DNA of 64,000 nt from Rothia halotolerans. GTDB taxonomy: Bacteria > Actinomycetota > Actinomycetes > Actinomycetales > Micrococcaceae. Positions 1 to 8,720 of the stretch are shown piece after piece. The notes under the pieces are model-generated. The model was not told the origin of the DNA. It worked only from the letters and a program-made list of their open reading frames with translations, and did no database searches. The translations under genes and the position numbers were made by a program. Position 1 is the stretch's first letter; every line of letters starts with the position of its first letter. The DNA is taken from contig NZ_NOIU01000001.1 of the NCBI RefSeq assembly GCF_004136635.1, forward strand, positions 310,001 to 374,000, in the 5' to 3' direction.

Positions 1-591
1 CTGCGCCGTCAGAACAAGGAGGTCCTGGCCGTCGAGCGGGACGCCGCGACCGTGCAGAAGTGGTCCGGCCTGCTGACCCACGTCGTCGAGGCCGACGCCG
101 CGGACCTCGACGCCCTGCGGCAGGTGGGCGCCGGGGACTTCACCTCCGCCGTCGTCGGCGTGGGCACCTCGATCGAGTCCAGCGTGCTCATCACCGCGAA
201 CCTGGTGGACCTGGGGATCGACCGGATCTGGGCCAAGGCGATCACCCCGGCGCACGGCAAGATCCTCTCCCGGATCGGCGCGCACCACGTGATCTACCCG
301 GAGGCCGACGCCGGGCGCCGCGCCGCGCACCTGGTCTCGGGCCGGCTGCTGGACTACATCGAGTTCGACGACGACTTCGCCATCGTCAAGATGTACCCCC
401 CGCGGGAGACGCACGGCTTCACGCTCGAGGAGTCGGACGTGCGCAACAAGTACGGGGTCACGGTGGTGGGTGTGAAGTCGCCGGGCGAGGACTTCACCTA
501 CGCGACGGCGCGCACCAAGGTGACCTCCCGGGACGTGCTGATCGTCTCCGGGCAGGTCGACCTCATCGAGCGGTTCGCCGCCCGGCCCTGA
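1..591 (+). CDS. TrkA/KtrA-type potassium uptake regulator (5' truncated)
   Basis: Cytoplasmic regulatory (RCK) subunit of a Trk/Ktr potassium uptake system; it binds nucleotide through a Rossmann domain and gates the membrane channel. The reading frame is open from base 1 and the gene begins before the window, so the first glycine-rich loop is missing. What remains shows the second half of TrkA_N (VVGVGTSIESSVL, then DRIWAKAITPAHGKIL) and a C-terminal TrkA_C domain (residues ~125-196 of the visible part, with YGVTVVGVKSPGEDF). The visible 196 codons fit the usual ~220-residue single-RCK protein of Gram-positives. A channel subunit gene would be expected upstream. Ends at TGA 589-591. Confidence 0.88.
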   Translation: MRRQNKEVLAVERDAATVQKWSGLLTHVVEADAADLDALRQVGAGDFTSAVVGVGTSIESSVLITANLVDLGIDRIWAKAITPAHGKILSRIGAHHVIYPEADAGRRAAHLVSGRLLDYIEFDDDFAIVKMYPPRETHGFTLEESDVRNKYGVTVVGVKSPGEDFTYATARTKVTSRDVLIVSGQVDLIERFAARP

Positions 592-700
592 GCGGGACGG
601 GCGTCGGTCGTGAGCCCTGCGGAGTGGGACGGCGGGACCGGGGCCGCAGCGAGCCCTGCCTGGGCCGGGCGGCCTAGCAGCGCGGAGAGGGCCGGCGGAG

Positions 701-791
701 CGGTCAGCGCGTGCGCCGCTCCGCCCCGCGGGATCCTGCCCGGTCAGCGCGTGCGGCGCCGCTCCGCCCCGCCGGTCCGCGGGATCCTTCC
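701..791. repeat. imperfect tandem duplication, unit 40-51 bp
   Basis: Two head-to-tail copies, each beginning CGGTCAGCGCGTGC and ending in GCGGGATCCT[GT]CC, lie at about 701-740 and 741-791. The second copy carries about 11 extra bases. The array fills the gap between the convergent TrkA and ProC ends. It may form part of a terminator structure; I see no coding potential. Confidence 0.6.
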
Positions 792-794
792 CGC

Positions 795-1646
795 TCAGCG
801 GCGGAATTCCTCCACCATCTCGGCGTTGCGCTCGGCCGAGGCCCGCGCCGCGCGCTCGGTCAGCTCGACCAGCCCGCCCTCGGCGAAGGCGTTGATGGCC
901 CGCTCGGTGGTGCCGTTGGGGCTGCACACGGCCACGCGCAGCGCCTCGGGGTCGGCGTCGTCCGCGTGCAGCAGCTCCCCCGCGCCGGAGACGGTCTCCT
1001 TGGCCAGCAGGCGGGCGGTCTCGGCGTCGAGCCCCATGGACTCCCCCGCCTTCTGCATGGCCTCGGCGAGGAAGAAGGCATAGGCGGGGCCGGAGCCGGA
1101 GATGCCGGTGACGGCGTCGAGCTGGTCCTCGCGGACGTCGATCACGGTGCCGGAGTTCTTCAGCACCTCGTGGGCCAGCGCCAGCTGGTCCTGCGTGCAG
1201 TGCGTCCCCGGGGCCAGGGCGATGACGCCGCGGCCCACCCGGGAGGGGGTGTTGGGCATCGAGCGGATCACCGGCTGGCCCCCGGCGAGCGCGCCCTCGA
1301 GCATCGCCAGGTCGATGCCGGCGGCCACCGAGATCACCAGCGCCCCGGGCTCGAGCGAGCCGGCGATCTCTTCGGCCAGGTCCAGGATGCCCTTGGGCTT
1401 GACCCCCAGGAGCACGACGTCGGCCCCCTCCACCGCGTGCCGGTTCGCCTCCGCGTCGGACTCGCCGGAGAAGATCCTCACCCCGCGCTGGTCCTCGGGC
1501 AGCGAGTCGCGCAGGCGCTCGGCGCTGGCCTGCGAGCGGGTCGTGGCGCGCACGCTCGAGGGATCGGTGCCGCCGGCGAGCAGCCCCGCCATGATGGAGC
1601 CGTTCATCGAGCCGGTGCCGAGGAAGGCGATGGTCGTCTGAGCCAC
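795..1646 (-). CDS. proC: pyrroline-5-carboxylate reductase
   Basis: Reduces 1-pyrroline-5-carboxylate to L-proline with NAD(P)H, the last step of proline synthesis, in the cytoplasm. The 283-residue product opens with a Rossmann loop (IAFLGTGSMNGSIMAGL, residues ~5-21), has VLLGVKP and IRSMPNTP in the middle, and the ProC C-terminal signature (DAVTGISGSGPAYAFFLAEA) followed by the NGTT segment. Length is normal for the family (~270-280). The start is GTG at 1646, preceded by AGGAG with 6 nt spacing; no ATG fits better. It is the last gene of a minus-strand group with topA, ppx and an isomerase. Closeness of ppx and proC is conserved in actinobacteria (M. tuberculosis Rv0496-Rv0500), so the grouping is probably old rather than functional. 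Confidence 0.96.
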   Translation of the reverse strand: MAQTTIAFLGTGSMNGSIMAGLLAGGTDPSSVRATTRSQASAERLRDSLPEDQRGVRIFSGESDAEANRHAVEGADVVLLGVKPKGILDLAEEIAGSLEPGALVISVAAGIDLAMLEGALAGGQPVIRSMPNTPSRVGRGVIALAPGTHCTQDQLALAHEVLKNSGTVIDVREDQLDAVTGISGSGPAYAFFLAEAMQKAGESMGLDAETARLLAKETVSGAGELLHADDADPEALRVAVCSPNGTTERAINAFAEGGLVELTERAARASAERNAEMVEEFRR

Positions 1647-1723
1647 TGGATACTCCTGCCGTGTCGCGGGTCGGTACGCTCCCCACAGTATCCGATGCGG
1701 CGGGACGGGCAATCGGCGCGGGG

Positions 1724-2539
1724 CTACAACTGCCCCAGGTGCCTCCGCGCGAACTCGAGGGTCTCGGAGAGCCACTCGTCCCGCTGGTCGGCGCTCTTGG
1801 CCTTGCGGGTCGAGACCTCGGCCGCCACGACGCCGTCCCAGTCCGTCTCCACCAGGTACTCCAGGCACTCCGCGACCGGCTGGGTGCCGTGCCCGGGCCG
1901 CAGGTGCTCGTCCATGACGGAGTTGCCGGAGCCGTCCGTCAGGTGCACGTGCCCCAGCCGGGGCCCCAGCTGCCGCATCGCCTCCAGGGAGTCCATGCCG
2001 GAGGCCGCCGCGTGGGAGAAGTCCCAGGTCACCCACTCGTAGTTCTGCCCGAGCGGGGACCAGTGCGGGGCGTACATCATGACGTCCCGCCGGGCGACCT
2101 GCCACGGGTACATGTTCTCCACGCCGATCTTCACGCCCTCCGCGTCGGAGACCCGGCGGACCCCCTCGGGGAAGCCGGCGGCGTAGCGGCGCTGCCAGGC
2201 GAAGGGCGGGTGGGCGACCATGACGTCGGCCCCGACCCGCTTGACCATCTTGGCCGCCAGGTGGATCTTGTTCCACGCGTCGCCCCACACGTGCTGGGTC
2301 AGCAGGAGGGTCGGGGCGTGGATGGCGCTGATCGGCAGCTGGTAGTACTGCACGTAGTCCAGCAGCTCGTCCGGGTCGCGGGAGAGCGGGTCGCCGGTGA
2401 TCATGACCTCGACGGCGTCGTACCCCAGGTCCTCCGCGATGGCGAAGGTGTCGGCGATCTTGAGCGGATAGACCGAGGAGGAGGACAGCGCCACGGGGCG
2501 CTTCCGCTCCGGATCGGGCAGACGGGGTGTGGGGTCCAC
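1724..2539 (-). CDS. sugar phosphate isomerase/epimerase family (AP_endonuc_2 TIM barrel)
   Basis: 271-residue xylose-isomerase-like TIM barrel protein. Visible family features are the N-terminal strand ALSSSSVYPL, the metal-site stretch GVKIGVENMYPW, WVTWDFSHAA and LGHVHLTDGSGN, and a late VAAEVSTRKA, giving the Glu/Asp/His/Glu set expected for divalent metal binding. The substrate cannot be told from sequence. Start is GTG at 2539, ten bases after the ppx stop, with a weak AGGA upstream. The ppx - isomerase - proC order resembles M. tuberculosis Rv0496-Rv0500, which supports a conserved housekeeping role. Family assignment is sure; function is not. Confidence 0.85.
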   Translation of the reverse strand: MDPTPRLPDPERKRPVALSSSSVYPLKIADTFAIAEDLGYDAVEVMITGDPLSRDPDELLDYVQYYQLPISAIHAPTLLLTQHVWGDAWNKIHLAAKMVKRVGADVMVAHPPFAWQRRYAAGFPEGVRRVSDAEGVKIGVENMYPWQVARRDVMMYAPHWSPLGQNYEWVTWDFSHAAASGMDSLEAMRQLGPRLGHVHLTDGSGNSVMDEHLRPGHGTQPVAECLEYLVETDWDGVVAAEVSTRKAKSADQRDEWLSETLEFARRHLGQL

Positions 2540-2548
2540 GGGGAAGTC

Positions 2549-3526
2549 CTAAAGGGTGGGAGACAGGGTCTTGGGGTCCACCAGCGCGGCGGACCCCTGC
2601 GAGTTGAGGCGGTCCATCCGGCGCAGGATCAGTCCCTCGCGCAGCGCCCACGGGACGGCGCGCATCGTCTCGATCCCGTAGAGCTCCAGCGCGGTCTCGG
2701 CGACGATGCCGCCGGCCAGGATCTGGCGGGCCCGCTTGGCGGAGACGCCGGGCAGGTCGGCCCGGTCCTTCGGCGTCATGGCCTCCATCCGGCGGGTCCA
2801 CAGCCGCAGGTCCTGGAGGTGGAACTCGCGCTTGACGTAGGGGCCCGCCGCATAGGGCGCCGCTCCGCAGATGCGGGCCAGCGAGCGGAAGGTCTTGGAG
2901 GTCCCGACCACCATGTTCGGGGTGCCGGCCTCCTTCACCCGGGCCACGGCGGGCTTGAGGGTGGACTTCACGTGCTTGCGCAGGGCCTTGACCTCCTTGG
3001 GCTTGGGGAGGTCCTCGCCGATGAACTGGCGGGTCAGCCGGCCCGCGCCGAGCGGGACCGAGACGGCGACGTCGGGCAGCGCGTCCTTGCCCAGCGCCAT
3101 CTCGAAGGAGCCGCCGCCGATGTCCAGGTCGAGGATCGTCCCCGCGCCCCAGCCCTGCCAGCGGCGCACCGCGAAGTAGGTGATCGCGGCCTCCTGGTCC
3201 CCGGCGATCTCCGTCAGGGTCACCCCGGTCTGCGTCTGGACGTGGTCGAGCACCTCGGCGCCGTTGTCCGACTCCCGGATCGCGGAGGTCGCGAAGGCGA
3301 GGATGTCCTCGGCCTCGTGCTCCGCCGCGAAGTCCCGCGCCTCGGCGACGAAGTGGGTCAGCGCGTCCCGGCCCTCGTCGCTGATGTTGTTCTCGGCGTC
3401 CAGGTAGCGCACCAGCTGCAGGGGGAACTTGTGCGAGGCGTACGGCTCCGGGCGGGAGCCCGGGTGGACGTCCAGCAGGAGGAGGTGGACGGTGTTGGAC
3501 CCGACGTCGAGGACGGACAGGCGCAT
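2549..3526 (-). CDS. Ppx/GppA exopolyphosphatase family phosphatase
   Basis: Member of the sugar kinase/Hsp70/actin-fold Ppx/GppA family, which hydrolyses terminal phosphates of polyphosphate or pppGpp. The 325-residue product starts with the phosphate-1 loop (LDVGSNTVHLLLLDV, residues ~5-19), contains ATSAIRESDNG, the catalytic-Glu region (EIAGDQEAAITY) and the phosphate-2 loop LDLDIGGGSFEM. It corresponds to the short single-module form of actinobacteria (M. tuberculosis Ppx1, ~330 aa), without the HD domain of E. coli Ppx. The ATG at 3526 lies 2 nt after the topA stop, so it is translationally coupled to topA and the RBS would lie inside the topA end. Polyphosphate versus pppGpp preference cannot be told here. 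Confidence 0.93.
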   Translation of the reverse strand: MRLSVLDVGSNTVHLLLLDVHPGSRPEPYASHKFPLQLVRYLDAENNISDEGRDALTHFVAEARDFAAEHEAEDILAFATSAIRESDNGAEVLDHVQTQTGVTLTEIAGDQEAAITYFAVRRWQGWGAGTILDLDIGGGSFEMALGKDALPDVAVSVPLGAGRLTRQFIGEDLPKPKEVKALRKHVKSTLKPAVARVKEAGTPNMVVGTSKTFRSLARICGAAPYAAGPYVKREFHLQDLRLWTRRMEAMTPKDRADLPGVSAKRARQILAGGIVAETALELYGIETMRAVPWALREGLILRRMDRLNSQGSAALVDPKTLSPTL

Positions 3527-3528
3527 GG

Positions 3529-6405
3529 TCAGCTCGTTTCCTTCGTCGCCGAGGACTTCGCCGTGCCGGCGGAGCCCTTGGCGGTCGTCTTCTTCGCCGC
3601 GGTGCTCTTGGTCGACGAGCTCTTGGCGGCCGAGCTCTTCGCCGTCGTCTTCTTGGCCGTGCTCGTCTTCTTCGCCGCCGGCTTCTTCGCGGCGGGCTTC
3701 TTCGCCGCCGGCTTCTTGGCCGGGCCCTTGGCGCGCTTCTCCGCCAGCAGCTCGACGGCGCGGGCGTGGGTCATCGACTCCACGGTCTCCGAGCGCGGGA
3801 CCGTCACGTTGGTCTCGCCGTCGGTGACGTACGGGCCGAAGCGGCCGTCCTTGACGACGATCGGCTTGTCGTTGCTGGGATCCTTGCCCAGCTCCGCCAG
3901 CGGGGGCTTGGCCGCGGCCCGCCCGCGCTGCTTGGGCTGGGCGTAGATGTCCAGGGCCTCCTGGAGGGTGATCGAGAAGATCTGGTCCTCGGAGGTCAGC
4001 GAGCGGGAGTCCGTGCCCTTCTTCAGGTACGGGCCGAAGCGGCCGTTCTGGACCGTGATGTCCGTGCCCTCCTCGTCCTGGCCGACCACCCGCGGCAGCG
4101 AGAGCAGCTTCAGGGCGTCCTCGAGCGTGACGGTCTGCAGGGACATGGACTTGAACAGCGACGCCGTGCGCGGCTTGGGCTTCTGCGGCTTCTTGGGCGG
4201 CTTGGGCTTGCCGTTCTTGTAGTACTCGACCGGCCGGTTGGCCAGCTCCTCCTCGGTGGGCTCGGGGATCACCTCGGTCACGTAGGGGCCGAAGCGGCCG
4301 TCCTTGGCCACGATCGTGCGGCCGGTCTCCGGGTCCTCGCCCAGCTCGCGGCCGTCCGCCTTGCCCTGCTCGATGAGCTCCCGGGCCTTCTCCGCGGTGA
4401 GCTCGTCCGGGGCCAGGCCCTCGGGGATGTTCGCGCGGATCGGGTCCCCGATCTCGCCGGTCTCCGGGTCCACCGCACCCTCGGTCTCGAGGTAGGGGCC
4501 GAAGCGGCCCACACGCAGGGTGATCCCGTCCGCGATCGCCACGGAGTTCACGGCCCGAGCGTCGATCTCGCCGAGGTCCTCGACGATCGGCTTCAGCCCG
4601 TGCCGGGAGTCGCTGCCGAAGTAGAACGAGGAGAGCCAGCGCTCCTTGTTCTCCTCCCCGCGGGAGATGCGGTCCAGGTCCTCCTCCATCTCGGCGGTGA
4701 ACTCGTAGTCCACGTACTCGGCGAAGTGCTCCTCGAGCAGGCGCACCACGGAGAACGCGACCCAGGAGGGCACCAGCGAGCCGGAGCGGTTGTCCACGTA
4801 GCCGCGGTCCATGATCGTGGAGATCACGGCGGCGTAGGTCGAGGGGCGGCCGATGCCGAGCTCGTCCATCGCCTTGACCAGCGAGGCCTCGGTGTAGCGC
4901 GGGGGCGGGGAGGTCTCGTGGCCGTTGGCCTCGACGTCGCGCCCGGTCAGCGCGTCGCCCTCGGCGAGCTCGGGGAGGCGCTTGTCCTTGCCGTCCTTCT
5001 CGTCCTCGCGGGAGGCATCGCGGCCCTCCTCGTAGGCGGCGAGGAAGCCGCGGAAGGTGATGACCGTGCCGGAGGCGCCGAACTCGGCGGTGCGGCCGTC
5101 GCTGGTGGAGGCCGCGAGGCGGACCGAGGCGGTCTGGCCCTTGGCGTCGGCCATCTGGGAGGCGACGGTGCGCTTCCAGATCAGCTCGTACAGGCGGAAC
5201 TCGTCGGCGGAGAGCCGCGACTTCACGTCCGACGGCGTCCGGAAGGAGTCGCCGGAGGGACGGATCGCCTCGTGCGCCTCCTGGGCGTTCTTGGACTTCG
5301 AGGCGTACAGGCGCGGCTTGTCCGGGACGAAGTCGCCGCCGTACAGCTCCTTGGCCTGCTGCCGGGCGGCGTTGATCGCCTGGTCGGACAGCGCGACCGA
5401 GTCGGTGCGCATGTAGGTGATGTAGCCGGACTCGTAGAGCCGCTGCGCGACCTGCATCGTGGAGCGGGAGGAGAACCGCAGCTTGCGGGCCGCCTCCTGC
5501 TGCAGCGTCGAAGTCGTGAAGGGGGCCGCGGGGCGGCGGGTATACGGCTTGGTCTCGACCGAGGTGACGGAGAACTCCGAGCCCTCCAGGGCGGCGACCA
5601 GCCCGCGGGCGGTCTCCTCGTCGAGGTGGGCGACCTTGGCGCGGGCCGAGTCCTTGAGCTCGCCGGAGTCGGCGAAGTCCTTGCCGGAGGCGACCCGGGC
5701 GCCGTCGAGCGCGGAGAGCTTGGCGTTGAAGGACTCGTCGGAGCCGGTCACGAAGGTCCCGGAGAGGTCCCAGTACTCGGCGGAGCGGAAGGCCATGCGC
5801 TCCCGCTCCCGCTCGACCACCAGGCGGGTCGCGACCGACTGGACGCGGCCGGCGGACAGGCCCTGGGAGACCTTGCGCCACAGCACCGGTGAGATCTCGT
5901 AGCCGTAGATGCGGTCCAGGACGCGGCGGGTCTCCTGGGCGTCGACCAGGTCGTCGTCGATCTCACGGAGGTTCTCGAAGCCGCGCTCGATGGCCTCGCG
6001 GGTGATCTCGGGGAAGGTGACCCGGTAGACGGGGACGGTGGGCTTGAGGACCTGGAGCAGGTGCCACGCGATGGCCTCGCCCTCGCGATCGCCATCCGTG
6101 GCGAGGTACAGGGCGTCGGACTCCTTGAGCAGCCGCTTGAGCTCCGTGACCTTCTTCTTCTTGTCCGGGTTCACCACGTAGTACGGCTCGAAGTGGTTCT
6201 CGATGTCCACCGCGAACTTCCCCACCGGGGTCTTCTTGAGCTCGGCCGGCAGCTCCTTGGGCTGGGGCAGATCCCGGATGTGGCCCATCGAGGACTCGAC
6301 GACGTAGGCGTCGCCGAGGTAGCCGCCGATGGTCTTGACCTTCGACGGCGACTCCACGATCAGTAGGCTCTTGCCGGTGGTCTTGCCCTTGGCCTGTGCT
6401 GGCAC
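3529..6405 (-). CDS. topA: DNA topoisomerase I
   Basis: Type IA topoisomerase that relaxes negative supercoils by single-strand passage. 958 residues. The Toprim domain holds Glu18 (LIVESPSK) and the acidic cluster D104/D106/E108/E110 (LATDGDREGE); the nucleophile is Tyr331 in YITYMRTDS. The C-terminal region has four copies of a [VN/KD]GRFGPY[LV] repeat (encoded around 4500, 4300, 4040 and 3830), the actinobacterial TopoI C-terminal domain type. It ends in a Lys/Ala/Ser/Thr tail rich in AAKK units (~65 residues), thought in mycobacteria and Streptomyces to raise processivity. Start is GTG 6405 behind AAGGAG (4 nt). The first gene of a minus-strand group leading into ppx. Confidence 0.98.
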   Translation of the reverse strand: MPAQAKGKTTGKSLLIVESPSKVKTIGGYLGDAYVVESSMGHIRDLPQPKELPAELKKTPVGKFAVDIENHFEPYYVVNPDKKKKVTELKRLLKESDALYLATDGDREGEAIAWHLLQVLKPTVPVYRVTFPEITREAIERGFENLREIDDDLVDAQETRRVLDRIYGYEISPVLWRKVSQGLSAGRVQSVATRLVVERERERMAFRSAEYWDLSGTFVTGSDESFNAKLSALDGARVASGKDFADSGELKDSARAKVAHLDEETARGLVAALEGSEFSVTSVETKPYTRRPAAPFTTSTLQQEAARKLRFSSRSTMQVAQRLYESGYITYMRTDSVALSDQAINAARQQAKELYGGDFVPDKPRLYASKSKNAQEAHEAIRPSGDSFRTPSDVKSRLSADEFRLYELIWKRTVASQMADAKGQTASVRLAASTSDGRTAEFGASGTVITFRGFLAAYEEGRDASREDEKDGKDKRLPELAEGDALTGRDVEANGHETSPPPRYTEASLVKAMDELGIGRPSTYAAVISTIMDRGYVDNRSGSLVPSWVAFSVVRLLEEHFAEYVDYEFTAEMEEDLDRISRGEENKERWLSSFYFGSDSRHGLKPIVEDLGEIDARAVNSVAIADGITLRVGRFGPYLETEGAVDPETGEIGDPIRANIPEGLAPDELTAEKARELIEQGKADGRELGEDPETGRTIVAKDGRFGPYVTEVIPEPTEEELANRPVEYYKNGKPKPPKKPQKPKPRTASLFKSMSLQTVTLEDALKLLSLPRVVGQDEEGTDITVQNGRFGPYLKKGTDSRSLTSEDQIFSITLQEALDIYAQPKQRGRAAAKPPLAELGKDPSNDKPIVVKDGRFGPYVTDGETNVTVPRSETVESMTHARAVELLAEKRAKGPAKKPAAKKPAAKKPAAKKTSTAKKTTAKSSAAKSSSTKSTAAKKTTAKGSAGTAKSSATKETS

Positions 6406-6549
6406 GTCACTCCTTGAGACTTCACGGGTGGATACGCCCCCACAATAGCGGAGGTTCCGAGGGGGCCGGTCAACGCCGGCGAGCGGCGGACCCGAGCGCC
6501 CCGGGGGCGTCGGCCGGGCCTCCAGGCCGTCCCGCCCGGCCCGCGGCGA

Positions 6550-6975
6550 TCACTCGCGCGGCGGCTCGGGGCCCACCTCGAACTCGCGACCGTCGATGCG
6601 CTCGGGGGTGACCCGGACCCAGACGGTCTTGACCGTGGGAGCGTAGCTCTCCACGCCCGCCCCGTCCAAACGCCCGAGCAGCTCGGCGTCCTCGACCACT
6701 TCCGCCCGGCCGTGGACGACCACCGAGCGGGCGACGCCGTCGGCGACCTCGTCGATCTCGAACGCGACGTCCCGGCCGACCACCACGCTGGCGAGCTTGG
6801 TGCCCTCCGCGGTCCGGAAGCACAGGCTCCCCTCGAGCACGCCGTGGTTGACGGGGTAGATGTCGATGACCCCGGCGGCGGCCACGGCCAGCCGGCCGTA
6901 GGCGTGGGACCTCAGCAGGTCCCAGCAGCGCTGCTCGTCGATCCGGGGCAGGTCATGGGGGTTCGGTGACGTCAT
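6550..6975 (-). CDS. pyridoxamine 5'-phosphate oxidase-like flavin/F420-fold protein
   Basis: 141-residue split-barrel protein of the PNPOx-like group found in many actinobacteria. Family cues are the N-terminal helix (RCWDLLRSHAYGRLAV), the strand pair PVNHGVLEGSLCFRTAEGTKL, and the SVVVHGRAEVVEDAEL strand. Proteins of this type bind FMN, F420 or haem; the ligand and reaction cannot be read from sequence. On the minus strand a TAGACT -10 box (6982-6987) ends 6 nt before the ATG, so the transcript may be leaderless. It follows the methyltransferase gene with 9 nt between, overlapping its promoter, so both linked and separate expression are possible. Confidence 0.85.
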   Translation of the reverse strand: MTSPNPHDLPRIDEQRCWDLLRSHAYGRLAVAAAGVIDIYPVNHGVLEGSLCFRTAEGTKLASVVVGRDVAFEIDEVADGVARSVVVHGRAEVVEDAELLGRLDGAGVESYAPTVKTVWVRVTPERIDGREFEVGPEPPRE

Positions 6976-6984
6976 GTCCCGAGT

Positions 6985-8652
6985 CTAGGACCGCGCCGTA
7001 AGCTCCAGGAAACCGTGGCCCACGAGCCGCCGGATGTGAAGGAGGAGGTCCGACGCCGGTCCCTCGTCCTCCCACTCCAGCAGCGCGCCCAGCGCGTCGA
7101 GGATCTGGCCGGCGGAGAGCTCGCCGTCACACGCCGAGACGAATCCGGCGGCCTCGGTGGACAGCAGCTCGGTGCGCCGCAGCCCCGCGCCCTGGCGCAG
7201 CAGGATCACGCCCGGGTGCTCGGCACCGGGGCGCTGGTGCCGCTCCTCGGTCACGTCCCCGGCCACGGTCAGGTGCGCGGCGCGCAGCCGCTCGTCGTCC
7301 ATCCGCTCCAGCGCGTCGTGGGCCTCGACGGCGGCCGTGATCGCGGGGGCCACGGGCTGCTGGATCGGGTGTCCGATCTCCTCGAAGCGGCGCAGCGCGG
7401 CCTCCCCCTCGGGACGGCGCAGCCAGATCATGCCGAAGCCGACGGCGGCCACCCCGCGGGAGGCGAAGTCCCTCGAATAGTCCAGCGACGCCGCCTCGAA
7501 GGCCTCCGGGTCCCGCTGCTGGCTCGCGTCCCGCAGCCAGGTCTCGGCGTACTCCTCCGGGCTGAGCTCCTCGCGCTGGATGATCCAGGCATCGGCCGTG
7601 GCGGGGATCCACCGGCGGGGACGGGCGTCCCAGGCCGGGCGGGGCTCCTGGGAGTCGTCCCGCTGGTCCTGCCGGGGGCCGGTCTGCGGGGCCTCGGCGT
7701 CGATCTCGTGGATCTCCCAGTTGCCCAGCAGCTGGGCGCGCCCGCCCGGCGCCAGGATACCGGGCAGCGCGCCCAGCAGCTCCGAGACCAGCTGGTCCCC
7801 GGGCAGGCCGCCGTCGCGGTACGTGTAGAGCTCGTCCTCGTCCTCGCGCCGCGGGGTGATGACGAACGGCGGATTGGAGACCACCAGGTCGAACTCGCGC
7901 CCCGCGACAGGCTCCAGCAGGCTGCCCCGCAGCAGCTCGACCCGGTCCCCCAGCCGGGAGGGGTCCAGCCCCAGGGCGCCGGCGTTGAGGATCAGGTTGA
8001 AGCGGGTGAAGGCGAGCGCCCGCTCCGAGAGGTCGGTGGCCGTGACCCGCTCGGCGTGCGCCAGGAGGTGGAAGACCTGGATCCCGCAGCCGGTGCCGAG
8101 GTCCAGCGCGGAGCGGACCGGGCGCCGCTCGGTGAACTGGGCGAGGGTGAGGGATGCCTGCCCGATGCCCAGGACGTGGTCCCGCTTCAGGGCCCCGGGG
8201 CGCTGGTGCGCGCCCAGGTCCGAGGCGACCCACAGCTCCGTGCCGTCGTCGGCGGCGTGGGGGGTGAGGTCGACGGCGCTGACCCACCGGCCGTCCGCCT
8301 CCTCGATCAGGTTCAGGGCGCGGAGGGTCTCGAAGGCGCCCTCGCCGAGGACGGCGTCGAGCCCCTCCTGCGAGGTGCCGCCGCCGAGCATGAACAGCTC
8401 GACCGCCCCCGCCAGCCGGCGCTGTCCCGGGCGCGCGGCGACCTCGCCGCCGAGCACCTGCCGGATGCGGTGCCGGGCGGGCACCACATGGTCCCGCGCC
8501 AGGGCCGCGAACGGGCCCTCGCCGAGCAGCCCGCGGATGCCCTCGTAGGAGAAGTCGACGGCGGCCAGGGCCTGGGCCAGCGCCTCCACCGCCTTGACGT
8601 CGTCGCTGTAGGGGGAGTCCGGCACGCGGGAGAATTCTGGGATGCTCATCAC
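6985..8652 (-). CDS. two-part class I SAM-dependent methyltransferase (HemK/PrmC-like catalytic motif)
   Basis: 555-residue protein. An N-terminal helical region (~1-170) with no catalytic motif precedes a Rossmann methyltransferase domain: motif I LDLGTGCGIQVFHLL (~183-197), ATDLSERAL, and VVSNPPFVI (~257-265). The NPPF tetrapeptide marks amino-N methyltransferases acting on planar amides or bases (HemK/PrmC, DNA or rRNA N6/N2 types). The C-terminal ~230 residues form a further domain (today annotated DUF7059/DUF7782 in actinobacteria, as far as I recall). Substrate unknown; rRNA or protein glutamine are likely options. GTG 8652 sits 8 nt after a TAGACT -10 box (8661-8666); ATG 8649 is the alternative start. 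Confidence 0.85.
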   Translation of the reverse strand: MMSIPEFSRVPDSPYSDDVKAVEALAQALAAVDFSYEGIRGLLGEGPFAALARDHVVPARHRIRQVLGGEVAARPGQRRLAGAVELFMLGGGTSQEGLDAVLGEGAFETLRALNLIEEADGRWVSAVDLTPHAADDGTELWVASDLGAHQRPGALKRDHVLGIGQASLTLAQFTERRPVRSALDLGTGCGIQVFHLLAHAERVTATDLSERALAFTRFNLILNAGALGLDPSRLGDRVELLRGSLLEPVAGREFDLVVSNPPFVITPRREDEDELYTYRDGGLPGDQLVSELLGALPGILAPGGRAQLLGNWEIHEIDAEAPQTGPRQDQRDDSQEPRPAWDARPRRWIPATADAWIIQREELSPEEYAETWLRDASQQRDPEAFEAASLDYSRDFASRGVAAVGFGMIWLRRPEGEAALRRFEEIGHPIQQPVAPAITAAVEAHDALERMDDERLRAAHLTVAGDVTEERHQRPGAEHPGVILLRQGAGLRRTELLSTEAAGFVSACDGELSAGQILDALGALLEWEDEGPASDLLLHIRRLVGHGFLELTARS

Positions 8653-8720
8653 GGGGATCCAGTCTAGGGCGTGGGGGCGGGGTCCTGTACATCGCCGGCG
8701 GAGGCGGGCAGGATGAGGCC

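Noticed and set aside
3766-5892. A 708-codon plus-strand frame opposite topA
   Set aside because: Antisense shadow of topA; low-complexity Leu/Val/Arg/Gly sequence, no family features.
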